Shown in pieces: positions 53,411 to 61,562 of a DNA stretch of 64,000 bases. The stretch is from positions 1,860,001 through 1,924,000 of the forward strand of contig CP099650.1 of NCBI GenBank assembly GCA_024123915.1, written 5' to 3'. Made by a program: the position numbers and the translations under genes. The number at the start of each line of letters is the position of its first letter. The first letter of the stretch is position 1. Below the pieces are notes generated by a model. It saw nothing but the letters and a program-made list of their open reading frames with translations. It made no database searches and was not told the DNA's origin. The stretch is from Oxalobacteraceae bacterium OTU3CAMAD1. Its GTDB lineage: Bacteria > Pseudomonadota > Gammaproteobacteria > Burkholderiales > Burkholderiaceae_D.

Positions 53411-54661
53411 ATGGCAGAGGACCGCAGCTACGCCGGATTTATCAAATGGATGGCCGCCTCGTTGCTGGCCGGCGTGCTGCTGACCGTGCTGTTTGTCGTG
53501 GTGGTCGATCCTTATCGGCTGTTCGGCGTGGTCGATATCGCAGGCTTCAACGCCGTCAAGCCACGCCCCGATCACTATCAGTCGGAGATCAAGCTGGCCG
53601 GCGCGCGGGCGCTGCGGCCGGCCATCGTTTTGATGGGCAATTCGCGCGTCGATGTCGGCATCGATCCGGACAGCAAACAACTCGGCGCGGCAAGCCGCCC
53701 GGCCTATAACCTGGCGATACCGGGAACCGGCGTTGGCACATCGCGCGAACAATTCGACGGCTTGCTGGCGGCCGGCGCGGCTCCCGCGACCATGCTGCTG
53801 GGCGTGGAGTTTTTTGATTTCCTGCGAGATCCGGACGGCATCGACGCGCCGGACAAGCCGCCGCCGACGGGCTTGACCAGCTATCGCTGGAAGGTCGACA
53901 CGGTGTTTTCGCTGGACGCGCTGCTCGACGCCGTGAAGACGTTGAGAATACAGAACGATGCGAATGCCGGCACCATGACGGCGCGCGGCTTCAATCCGCT
54001 GTTCGACTATTTGCGTATCGCGCGCGAGGAGGGCTACCACGCCATTTTCCTTCAACGGGCGCGGGAGAGCGCGCGCAGCTTTTCGCTGGCGCCGCACGGC
54101 ATTGTCCGAACGCGCAGCGACAGTTCCGCCGACTGGCGCGACCTGGGCGGATTGCTGGACGCCGCCGCGCGCGAGAAGACCGAGATCCATCTGATCATTT
54201 ATCCGTATCACGCGCAATTGATGGCGATGCTGGAGCAGACCGGATTATGGCCCGTGTTCGAACAATGGAAGCTGCGGCTGTTGCGCGAAGTTGCCCGGCT
54301 CAACGCGGCCCATCCCGGAGCGCGGGTCGTGCTGTGGGACTTCAGCGGTTACGGTGCGCTGCAATGCGAGTCCATCCCGGCCAAGGGCGACCTCGCGCAC
54401 GGCACCCGCTGGTATTGGGAGTCGGGACACTTCAAGGCGGCGCTCGGCGAGCGGATGCTGGAGACGGTGTTCGGCGCGGCGGCCACGCAGGCCGAGCCTG
54501 CGGAATTCGGCTTCCGGCTGAACGCGGCCAACTGGAACGGTAACCGCGACCGCATCGCGCGCGAACGCCTGGCCTGTCTGGCCGCCGAGCCGGCGATGTT
54601 CCGTGACGCCGCTGCCATGGTTGCGGATTTCCAGGCGCGATTGGCCGCCCAAAGCCACTAG
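53411..54661 (+). CDS. Membrane-anchored SGNH-like partner of the MBOAT protein
   Basis: A 416-residue protein with one N-terminal membrane helix (about 12-33) and a periplasmic domain. GNSRVDVGID (76-85) fits block I of SGNH/DUF1574-type acetyltransferases such as AlgJ/AlgX relatives, with S78 as candidate nucleophile; YWESGHFKAALGERML near the C-terminus gives the paired H. It starts ten bases after the MBOAT gene. Together they look like a two-component O-acetylation module, but no polysaccharide biosynthesis genes are nearby, so the acceptor is unknown. Confidence 0.75.
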   Translation: MAEDRSYAGFIKWMAASLLAGVLLTVLFVVVVDPYRLFGVVDIAGFNAVKPRPDHYQSEIKLAGARALRPAIVLMGNSRVDVGIDPDSKQLGAASRPAYNLAIPGTGVGTSREQFDGLLAAGAAPATMLLGVEFFDFLRDPDGIDAPDKPPPTGLTSYRWKVDTVFSLDALLDAVKTLRIQNDANAGTMTARGFNPLFDYLRIAREEGYHAIFLQRARESARSFSLAPHGIVRTRSDSSADWRDLGGLLDAAAREKTEIHLIIYPYHAQLMAMLEQTGLWPVFEQWKLRLLREVARLNAAHPGARVVLWDFSGYGALQCESIPAKGDLAHGTRWYWESGHFKAALGERMLETVFGAAATQAEPAEFGFRLNAANWNGNRDRIARERLACLAAEPAMFRDAAAMVADFQARLAAQSH

Positions 54662-54842
54662 TTTGTCCCGGTGCGCCAGTAGTCCTTCGCGTTGATCATT
54701 GACAATTCACTACGTAAAAAACGCTGGACCGAACGACGCAACCGTCGTTCAAACAGGCCCAGACCTGTGCTTCGGCGTCTTTACCGAAAAGAGCAAATGG
54801 GCAGGAAAGAGACAGCCATCAACTATCTATCAGGAGCATTCA

Positions 54843-55664
54843 ATGCAACGATTCAATATGACGCGATCCGGCATTGCCGCCTTGCTGCTGGCGTGCGCAG
54901 CCAGCCAGGCCGTCGCCGTCGAAAACGGTCCCGCGCCGACCTTCAGCAGCGTCCAGGCCGAGGGGCCGTTCGCGGTGTCCACCCAGACAGTGCGCGGCAG
55001 CGGTTTCGGTGGCGGTACCGTGTATTCGCCCAATACCGCCGGGAAGTATGCGGTCGTCGCGGTCTGTCCTGGATTCACCGCCACGCAGTCGTCGATTGCC
55101 CTGATCAGTCGGCGCCTGGCGACCCACGGCTTCGTGGTGGTGACGATTAGCACCAACAGCGTGTACGATTATCCGGCCAGCCGCGCCAACCAACTGCTGG
55201 CGGCATTGCGCACTGTAACGGCGCTGACGACGGGTCCCGTGGCGGGCAAGATGGATATCAGCCGGCAGGGCGTGGCCGGATGGTCGATGGGCGGCGGCGG
55301 CGCGATGCTGGCGGCCGGCATGACCCCGGGCCTCAAGGCCGGCGTTGCCTTCGCGCCATGGTCGCTGACCAACAACGTGGGCAGCTCGTCGGTGCCGATG
55401 GCGTACCTGGCCGGCACCGCCGACACGGTCGCGCCGGCATCTTCGCATTCGACCGTGTTCTACAACGCCATGCCGGCAACAACGAACAAATTGATCGGCG
55501 TGATCCAGGGCGCCAACCATTATTTCCCGGGCACCGCCAGTCAACCGGCAAGCTACACGCAGGTGGCGTGGATGAAGCGCTTTCTTGATGGCGACACGCG
55601 CTATAGCCAGTTCCTGAATGGCGATTCGCGCTTCGCCACCTTCCGCTCCACCGGACCGTTTTGA
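54843..55664 (+). CDS. PETase-like polyester hydrolase/cutinase-family enzyme
   Basis: A 273-residue secreted alpha/beta-hydrolase. The signal peptide ends AVA (about residue 26). The triad is S148 in GWSMGGGG, D194 in GTADTVAP and H226 in GANHYFPG; the oxyanion loop is CPGFTAT with F78; W173 in APWS matches the mobile Trp of IsPETase. The C-terminal AWMKRFLDGDTRYSQF is also shared with that family. The two disulfides of IsPETase are absent, the mature protein having a single cysteine (C75). AGGAGC precedes ATG 54843. The next gene encodes a lipase-chaperone-like protein. Natural substrate (cutin, lipid or other ester) is unknown. Confidence 0.88.
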   Translation: MQRFNMTRSGIAALLLACAASQAVAVENGPAPTFSSVQAEGPFAVSTQTVRGSGFGGGTVYSPNTAGKYAVVAVCPGFTATQSSIALISRRLATHGFVVVTISTNSVYDYPASRANQLLAALRTVTALTTGPVAGKMDISRQGVAGWSMGGGGAMLAAGMTPGLKAGVAFAPWSLTNNVGSSSVPMAYLAGTADTVAPASSHSTVFYNAMPATTNKLIGVIQGANHYFPGTASQPASYTQVAWMKRFLDGDTRYSQFLNGDSRFATFRSTGPF

Positions 55665-55676
55665 TTAAGTAAAATC

Positions 55677-55697
55677 AGGGGCTGCCGTATGGCCCCT
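55677..55697 (+). terminator. Weak hairpin between the hydrolase and chaperone-like genes
   Basis: AGGGGC (55677-55682) and GCCCCT (55692-55697) can pair; only TTT follows. It could attenuate rather than end the transcript. Confidence 0.35.
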
Positions 55698-55731
55698 TTA
55701 GCGCCCGCGAAGGGGCGCACAGGAGCACGAA

Positions 55732-56442
55732 ATGAAAAAGTGGATGGTCGTTACGCTCGCCTCGGCTTCCGCGCTGGGAATATTTTTGGTGGCTTCCGCC
55801 TATACCGACCAGCCGGCCGATCGCGCTAGCCGCTCCGATACCCACGCGGTGTCGGCTGCGGCGCAAGGCCAGACCGGCGCGACGGGGCAGGTCCAGCCTG
55901 GTGCACCGAACGCCTGGGCCGATATCGCTTCATCTGCCAACACGGTTGCCATGGGCTCGCCCTTGAATACCATGTCGCCGCCTGTTTTTGCCGCCGACAG
56001 CCGTGGCAAGCTGCTTCTCAACGCCGATACCCATGCGAATGTCGAGAAACTATTACTCGAAGAAAATCCGGCGGCACTGCTGGCCAATCTGGACAAGGCG
56101 TCAAAGGCTTTGCCACCGCAGGCGGCGGCGGAGTTGAAGGTGCTGGCGGGGCAGTTTCAGCAATACGCGAAGGCGCTCACCCATACCATTCCGCCCGAGA
56201 CCGCCCCGGAGACGGAGCCGGAGCGTTTGAAACTGCTCGACGATTTGCACGCCCTGCGGGTTTCCTATCTGGGGGCGGAGGCGGCGCAGGCCATGTTCGG
56301 CGAAGAGGAAGCGATGACGCGCAAGCTCATCGGGTTGATGGCCGCGCAGGACGATCCCAATCTGACGTCGGGGCAAAAGGCCGAGCGTGCGCAGGAAATG
56401 ATGAACAGCTTGCGCCAGCCGAAGGCGCCGCCGGCAAGTTGA
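55732..56442 (+). CDS. Short lipase-chaperone (Lif/LipB)-like protein
   Basis: A 236-residue protein with an N-terminal membrane helix (2-23), a Gly/Ala/Pro-rich linker (about 30-85), and a helical domain. LRVSYLGAEAAQAMFGEEEAM resembles the second mini-domain region of lipase-specific foldases, and LTSGQKAERAQEMMNSL their C-terminus. Usual foldases are about 340 residues and have an RxxFDY(F/C)LSAxGE motif; the matching stretch here (ADTHANVEKLLLEENP) lacks the FDY core, so the protein is shortened and diverged. It lies 67 bases after a PETase-like gene, whose family normally needs no foldase. Function as a folding partner is inference. Confidence 0.6.
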   Translation: MKKWMVVTLASASALGIFLVASAYTDQPADRASRSDTHAVSAAAQGQTGATGQVQPGAPNAWADIASSANTVAMGSPLNTMSPPVFAADSRGKLLLNADTHANVEKLLLEENPAALLANLDKASKALPPQAAAELKVLAGQFQQYAKALTHTIPPETAPETEPERLKLLDDLHALRVSYLGAEAAQAMFGEEEAMTRKLIGLMAAQDDPNLTSGQKAERAQEMMNSLRQPKAPPAS

Positions 56443-56461
56443 TCGCAGCAGGCCGGCGATA

Positions 56462-57472
56462 TCATCGCGCGCCGCAGCGCGCTTGATACTGTTTAGGTGA
56501 AACACCAAACCAGCGGCGGCTGGCGCGGAACAGCGTGCCCTGGTCGGTGAACCCAAGCATATAGGCGATTTCTCCCGCCGAATAACGCTGCAGCGCGAAG
56601 TATTGTTGCGCCAAATCGCGTCGCGTGTCGTCCAGTATCTTCTGGAACGTTGTCCCTTCTTCCTCCAGGCGGCGCCGCAATGTGCGATCGCCAAGACAGA
56701 GCAGGCGCGCGACTTCTTCGCGCCGTGGCTCCCTCCCGTGCAACTTCTGGGCGATCAAGTCTCCCACCTTGCGGCTGACGCGATGATTGTCCAGGCGCGC
56801 CAGGCGTTGGCGCGCAAACTGCGCATGGAACTTTTCCAGCGGGGGATTATGGGTGGGCAGCGGCACCGTCAGGTCGGGCTCGGACAACACCACGCGGTTC
56901 GCGGCGGCGTTGAAGCGGACCGGGCCTTGGAATGCCTCCTGGTATAGCCGCGGGTGCGCCGGTTCCGGGTAACTGAACTCGACGAACAGTGGGGCGATCG
57001 GCCGTCCGGATATCCAGCGCAGGAAAGACAGCAAAGTGAGGAAACTGTACTCGCTGCGCTGCCGGGGCACGGCCAGCTCGCCACCGAACAAGGTCAGTTC
57101 GATCGAATATCGGCCCACCTCCGGTCGCAACACCAGCGACGCCGCCTCGCTCACCACACGCACATATCGCACCAGGCACTCCAGGCTGGCCAGCAAATTG
57201 GAACACGACATCATTGCGTAGCCAACCACGTCGAAGTTGGGTACGGAGGCGTTACAGCGTTGTGCGATGCCGAGCATGGCGTTGGGAGAGTGCTGTACCA
57301 CCAGATCCCACAAGCGGCTCACCTTTTCGGTTGGATAGCGCATATCCGGATTGCCCAACTGGGACATATCCAGTCCCGCATGGCTAAACAGCGATTGCAC
57401 GTCGAGCCCTTCATCCTGCAACACTTTACAGATCCCCTTGACCCAGGCGGCCGACGTAGTCCGGTTGCTCAT
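56462..57472 (-). CDS. AraC-family transcriptional regulator
   Basis: A 336-residue regulator with an arabinose-binding-type N-terminal domain (AWVKGICKVLQDEGLDVQSLFSHAGLDMSQL, RYPTEKVSRLWDLVV) and a C-terminal double helix-turn-helix (REEVARLLCLGDRTLRRRLEEEGTTFQKILDDTRRDLAQQYF, SAGEIAYMLGFTDQGTLFRASRRWFGVSPKQYQ). Proteins of this layout often control lipid or amino-acid catabolism. It is convergent with the chaperone-like gene. A TTG at 57520 would add 16 residues; ATG 57472 is preferred on family length. Confidence 0.88.
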   Translation of the reverse strand: MSNRTTSAAWVKGICKVLQDEGLDVQSLFSHAGLDMSQLGNPDMRYPTEKVSRLWDLVVQHSPNAMLGIAQRCNASVPNFDVVGYAMMSCSNLLASLECLVRYVRVVSEAASLVLRPEVGRYSIELTLFGGELAVPRQRSEYSFLTLLSFLRWISGRPIAPLFVEFSYPEPAHPRLYQEAFQGPVRFNAAANRVVLSEPDLTVPLPTHNPPLEKFHAQFARQRLARLDNHRVSRKVGDLIAQKLHGREPRREEVARLLCLGDRTLRRRLEEEGTTFQKILDDTRRDLAQQYFALQRYSAGEIAYMLGFTDQGTLFRASRRWFGVSPKQYQARCGAR

Positions 57473-57780
57473 GTCTCGGTATCCAGTCAATGTGGGGCGT
57501 TGGCTCGTCGCGCTCGCCAAGATGCCATCCCCCCCACGGGAAAATGATGATTGGTATAAATGTTATCAAATATATCGTTGGATTAGGCAATCATTAGCGA
57601 GATTATTACTCTCAACCGCCATTGCAAACTGGAAATCTATAGCAGGGTTTACCCGGCGCTGACTCGGCGGAAAATTATCGTTATAGATGCACTTACGGTT
57701 GTAAAATAGTAAATACGTGCACATGGGAAATTTTAGTTACCGTTTGTATTTTCATCGACACCCTCACTTCGGAGCATTGG
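57473..57780. other. AT-rich intergenic region, no gene seen
   Basis: A 308-base spacer between the divergent AraC and beta-propeller genes. It is clearly richer in A and T than the surroundings, especially 57545-57770, and contains no convincing reading frame, hairpin or repeat. Promoters for both genes must lie here, but no hexamer pair with correct spacing stood out. The composition suggests transfer together with the propeller gene. Confidence 0.6.
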
Positions 57781-59241
57781 ATGCATTTATCAACGCAGCA
57801 ACTATTTAAGAAAATTCATACTTGGTTTTTGCTCAGCACTACAGGAACCCACCAACGCATCCGAAACCACCGGACCGGAGTTCTCTTCTCGCTGGCTATC
57901 TTGCCACTGCTTGGAATGACTCCGGCTCAAGCCGGAACATTCATCGACGTATTTGCCAAGAACGCTCAAGGTTCAGGCTATGCCACACGTGCGGCGGCCT
58001 CTACCACTGATGCATTCGGCAACACCTATGTGACCGGAAATTTCAGCAAGCTCGGCGGTAACATGGTCATGGGAGGGGTTACGTTATCGGCCATCGGCCC
58101 ACAAGATGCGTTTGTCGCTAAGCTTGACCCTACAGGTGCGGTGCTGTGGGCACGCAATTATGGCGGCACTGCAGCGTCGACCCTCGGCAAAACGATAGGA
58201 TTGGATTCGTCAGGAAACGTCGTCGTCGGCGGCGACTTCTCGGGCGGAAACGTCACCACGCCATATATGTTGAAGATCGGCAATTCGGACGCCTTCCTGA
58301 TGAAGATGGACGCCAACGGCAACATGATTTGGGCCAGAAACTATGGCGGCAGCCTGGCGAATGCCTCGATCCTTCAGTTGGCTCAAGACAGCGCCGGCAA
58401 TACGGTGGCCGTGGGGCAGTTCAACCGAGCCAATCTCACCAATCCTTCATTGGCGATGCTCAACAGTGCGCCAGCGGCATATAACTCGTTTGCGATAAAG
58501 GTTGATGTCTCAGGCTATACGCTATGGGCACAGCGATTTGGCGGCGCCACTACAGCCGCCGTTGCGAATGGTGTCGCCATCGACTCGGCGCAGAATATCG
58601 TCATCGTCGGCGGTTACTGGGGTGGCGTGATGACCACGCCCGCACTGCCTTCCCCTGCCGGGACCAACTGCTACGTGATCAAACTCACTAGCGTTGGCGG
58701 CCTGGTTTGGGCAAAAAATTTCGGCAGTTACAGCGGCGGGATGCAATGCGTATCGGTAGCCACGGATGCCGCCGGCAATATCGGCGTGGGAGGAAACTAT
58801 GGCGGTAGCCCGACCAATCCTGTACTGCCGCCGTTCGGGTCCAACGAGAGTAATACGTTTGGCTTAAAACTCAATAGCGCCGGTACGCTGCTGTTTGCCA
58901 GCGGGTTTGGTGGCGCTGCGAGTTTGGGTCAAAACACGGGCGTTGCGCTCGACGCCAACGGCAATATGCTGCTGAGCGGATGGAGCCAGGGTCCGATGAC
59001 GTCACCGGCCTTATCGCCTGTATCGGCATCGTTTGTCTACTCGGTCCTGTTGGGACCTACGGGCGCGATTCGATGGACCTGGAGCCTGGGAAGCGGAGAT
59101 GCTTCATATGGCGTCTCCGCAAATTCGGCAAATACGTTTGCTGCCGATGGTTCCCACAATATGACCTACGCCGGCTTTTTGTATAACTACAACTACTCTG
59201 TTTCAAATCCGGTTATCGCCAGGGTCGCCATTCCTTTGTGA
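57781..59241 (+). CDS. Exported seven-bladed beta-propeller (SBBP-like) protein
   Basis: A 486-residue protein with a long N-terminal region and signal peptide ending AQA (about residue 51). Seven repeats of about 60 residues follow, each of the pattern D-xx-GN-xx-VxGxF ... DAFVxKLDxxGxxLWARNYGG, for example DSSGNVVVGGDFSGG and DAAGNIGVGGNYGG. This is the SBBP/NHL-like beta-propeller fold, usually a binding rather than catalytic unit. CGGAGC precedes the ATG. Base composition is less GC-rich and codon use looser than the neighbours, suggesting horizontal transfer. No partner gene is evident. Confidence 0.75.
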   Translation: MHLSTQQLFKKIHTWFLLSTTGTHQRIRNHRTGVLFSLAILPLLGMTPAQAGTFIDVFAKNAQGSGYATRAAASTTDAFGNTYVTGNFSKLGGNMVMGGVTLSAIGPQDAFVAKLDPTGAVLWARNYGGTAASTLGKTIGLDSSGNVVVGGDFSGGNVTTPYMLKIGNSDAFLMKMDANGNMIWARNYGGSLANASILQLAQDSAGNTVAVGQFNRANLTNPSLAMLNSAPAAYNSFAIKVDVSGYTLWAQRFGGATTAAVANGVAIDSAQNIVIVGGYWGGVMTTPALPSPAGTNCYVIKLTSVGGLVWAKNFGSYSGGMQCVSVATDAAGNIGVGGNYGGSPTNPVLPPFGSNESNTFGLKLNSAGTLLFASGFGGAASLGQNTGVALDANGNMLLSGWSQGPMTSPALSPVSASFVYSVLLGPTGAIRWTWSLGSGDASYGVSANSANTFAADGSHNMTYAGFLYNYNYSVSNPVIARVAIPL

Positions 59242-59348
59242 TGGCGCATCGGGAGAGACTTTTACTTTCCCGCTGAAGGGGCGGTACGTATTGATTTCAA
59301 ACTCAATGCGACTGCCCCTTGCAACCGGACGACGCTGATGCAAAGCAG

Positions 59349-59374
59349 GATGCGGGCCCTATGAGGCCCGCATC
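59349..59374. terminator. Hairpin downstream of the propeller gene
   Basis: Perfect ten-base arms GATGCGGGCC (59349-59358) and GGCCCGCATC (59365-59374). It lacks a T-run on the plus strand, but may still serve the propeller transcript; the adjacent minus-strand terminator is separate. Confidence 0.5.
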
Positions 59375-59381
59375 GGGACGC

Positions 59382-59414
59382 AAAAAAAGCTTACGCGCCG
59401 AAGCGGGTAAGCTT
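59382..59414 (-). terminator. Terminator of the tRNA-Lys transcript
   Basis: Read on the minus strand: AAGCTTAC and GTAAGCTT arms with extra inner GC pairs, then TTTTTTTG. It lies 20 bases beyond the tRNA 3' end. Confidence 0.8.
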
Positions 59415-59434
59415 GATCTGTACTGCGAATTCGG

Positions 59435-59510
59435 TGGTAGGCCGTGCGGGATTCGAACCTGCGACCAACGGATTAAAAGTCCGCTGCTCTACCAGCTGAG
59501 CTAACGACCC
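59435..59510 (-). tRNA. tRNA-Lys(TTT)
   Basis: A 76-nt tRNA on the minus strand. The 5' acceptor GGGTCGT pairs with ACGGCCT; the D-arm has AGCTCAGCTGGTAGAGC; the anticodon loop CTTTTAA carries TTT for lysine; the T-arm has GGTTCGAATCC; and CCA is encoded at the 3' end. A -35/-10 promoter lies just upstream and a terminator just downstream, so it is a single-tRNA unit. Confidence 0.96.
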
Positions 59511-59524
59511 CCGAAAGAGGCCGT

Positions 59525-59552
59525 ATTATATACAGCCCTCCGCGAAGTGCAA
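59525..59552 (-). promoter_or_regulatory. Promoter of tRNA-Lys
   Basis: Minus strand TTGCAC (59547-59552), 16 bases, TATAAT (59525-59530), about 15 bases before the tRNA 5' end. The consensus -10 fits a strongly expressed stable RNA. Confidence 0.75.
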
Positions 59553-59566
59553 AGGGTTTTCTGAAA

Positions 59567-61390
59567 TCATTTTATTGTTTCTTTCATCCCCAGCGCGGCC
59601 GTGACCTTGAGCACTTCGTCGGCGGTGGTCGCGCCCTCCTGGATTTTCATCGCGCCGGCGATGCGCAACGGCTTCATGCCGTCGGCCACGCTTTGGCGCC
59701 GCAGCGCGTGGATGTCGGTTTCTTCGCGCACCTGCTCGCTGAACGCCTGGGTGACCGTCAGCAGTTCGTAGAGGCCGGTACGGCCCCGGTAGCCGGTCTG
59801 GCGGCATTCCGGGCAGCCGACCGGGCGGTAGACCGTGGCGGGCTTCGGCAACGCCCAGTCGCCGACGATGCTGTGCCAGATTTCGTCGCCCAGCTCGCCG
59901 TCGGCGGCCTTGCAGTCGGCGCACAGGGTGCGCACCAGGCGCTGCGCCATGATGCCGATCACCGTCGCCTCCAGCAGGTAGTAGGGCACGCCCAGTTCCA
60001 GCAGCCGCATCACGGCCGACGGGGCGTCGTTGGTGTGCAGGGTCGACAGCACCAGGTGGCCGGTCAGCGCGGCCTGGATCGCCATCTCGGCCGTGGCCAG
60101 GTCGCGGATCTCGCCGACCATGATGATGTCCGGGTCTTGCCGCATCAGCGCGCGCACGCCGTCGGCGAACGACAGGTCGATGCCCGGCTGCACCTGCATC
60201 TGGTTGAACGCCGCCTCGACCATCTCGATCGGGTCTTCCACCGTGCAGACGTTGACCTCCGACGTCGCCAGCGCTTTCAAGGTCGTGTACAAGGTGGTGG
60301 TCTTGCCCGAGCCGGTCGGCCCCGTCACCAGGATGATGCCGTGCGGGCGCTTGGTCAGCGCGTCCCAGCGCTCGGCGTCGTCGAGCGGGAAGCCCAGCTC
60401 CGGCAGGGTCTTGACCACCACGTCCGGATCGAAGATGCGCATGACCAGTTTTTCGCCGAAGGCCGTCGGCAGGGTCGACAGGCGCAGCTCGACCTCCTGG
60501 CCGCCGGCGGTGCGGGTCTTGATGCGGCCGTCCTGCGGGCGGCGCTTTTCGATCACGTCCATGCGCCCGAGCAGCTTGATGCGCGCGGTCATGGCGATCA
60601 TCACCACCGCCGGCACCTGGTACACCTGGTGCAGCACGCCGTCGATGCGGAAGCGGATCGCCGCCATCTCGCGCTTCGGTTCCAGGTGGATGTCCGAGGC
60701 GCGCTGTTCGAACGCGTACTGCCATAGCCAGTCGACGATGTTGATGACGTGCTGGTCGTTGGCGTCGACCTGCTTGTTGATCTTGCCCAGCTCGACCAGT
60801 TGCTCGAAGTTGTTGCGCAGCGAGAGGTCGTTGCCGTTGGATTTGTTGGCCTTCTTGATCGACTTGGCCAGGCTGAAGAATTGGGTGGTGTACTGGGCGA
60901 TGTCGAGCGGGTTGGCGATCACGCGGCGGATCGCGCGGCGCGAGACCTTGGAGATTTCTGCTTCCCATTCGATCGAGCAGGGATCGGCGGTGGCCACCAC
61001 CAGGGTGTCGTGCGTGAGCTCGACGGGCAGGATGTTGAAGCGCGCGGCGTAGCTGGCCGACATGACGTCGGCCACTTTGGTGAAGTCGATCTTGAGCGGG
61101 TCGATGCGGATGAACTGCAGGCCGGTGCGCTGAGCCAGCCATTCGCACAGCGCGTCGAGGGTGAGCATTTTGTGTGGCGGCTGCGCCGACAGCAGCTTGG
61201 CGTGGGCCACCGCGCACAGCGGGTGCATCGGGCCGACCGTGTTTTTGAGGATGGCCTGGCTTTGCGCGTACAGTTCCTTGACCTCGGTCTTGCGGATCAT
61301 GCCGTCGGTTAGCAGCCAGGAGTAGATCTGCTGCAGATCGAGCGGGGCCGGTTTTGTGGCGGGCTGGGCGGAAGGCATCGTTGCGGTCAC
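59567..61390 (-). CDS. GspE/PilB-family secretion or pilus ATPase
   Basis: A 607-residue hexameric ATPase that powers pilus or type II secretion assembly. The N-terminal domain (about 20-180) is GspE_N-like. Walker A is GPTGSGKTT (357-365), Asp box and Walker B follow (DPDIIMVGEIRD), and the C-terminal zinc site is CADC...CPECRQTGYRGRTGLYELL. Start is a GTG at 61390, with an ATG at 61378 as alternative. No pilus or secretion genes are adjacent, so this is a solitary ATPase that must work with a system encoded elsewhere. Confidence 0.92.
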   Translation of the reverse strand: MTATMPSAQPATKPAPLDLQQIYSWLLTDGMIRKTEVKELYAQSQAILKNTVGPMHPLCAVAHAKLLSAQPPHKMLTLDALCEWLAQRTGLQFIRIDPLKIDFTKVADVMSASYAARFNILPVELTHDTLVVATADPCSIEWEAEISKVSRRAIRRVIANPLDIAQYTTQFFSLAKSIKKANKSNGNDLSLRNNFEQLVELGKINKQVDANDQHVINIVDWLWQYAFEQRASDIHLEPKREMAAIRFRIDGVLHQVYQVPAVVMIAMTARIKLLGRMDVIEKRRPQDGRIKTRTAGGQEVELRLSTLPTAFGEKLVMRIFDPDVVVKTLPELGFPLDDAERWDALTKRPHGIILVTGPTGSGKTTTLYTTLKALATSEVNVCTVEDPIEMVEAAFNQMQVQPGIDLSFADGVRALMRQDPDIIMVGEIRDLATAEMAIQAALTGHLVLSTLHTNDAPSAVMRLLELGVPYYLLEATVIGIMAQRLVRTLCADCKAADGELGDEIWHSIVGDWALPKPATVYRPVGCPECRQTGYRGRTGLYELLTVTQAFSEQVREETDIHALRRQSVADGMKPLRIAGAMKIQEGATTADEVLKVTAALGMKETIK

Positions 61391-61451
61391 TTTCTAAAGT
61401 TGGGCGGAACGGTCCTGCAACTGCGGCTGCTTAATTCGATTCCTTCTAAAA

Positions 61452-61549
61452 CACGTAGGGCAGATTAGGCGGAACGCCGTAATCGGCCATGTGTGAGCCG
61501 CAGGCCGCGCATGCATGGCCGATTACGCTGCGCTAATCCGCCCTACGTG
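61452..61549. repeat. REP-B copy 5, full palindrome
   Basis: Left end CACGTAGGGCAGATTAG (one mismatch to the other copies), right end CTAATCCGCCCTACGTG, inner TAATCGGCCATG and CATGGCCGATTA. It lies 61 bases upstream of the GspE-like start and 13 bases beyond the stop of the spermidine-synthase-like gene. Confidence 0.85.
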
Positions 61550-61562
61550 TTTCAGACAACTC

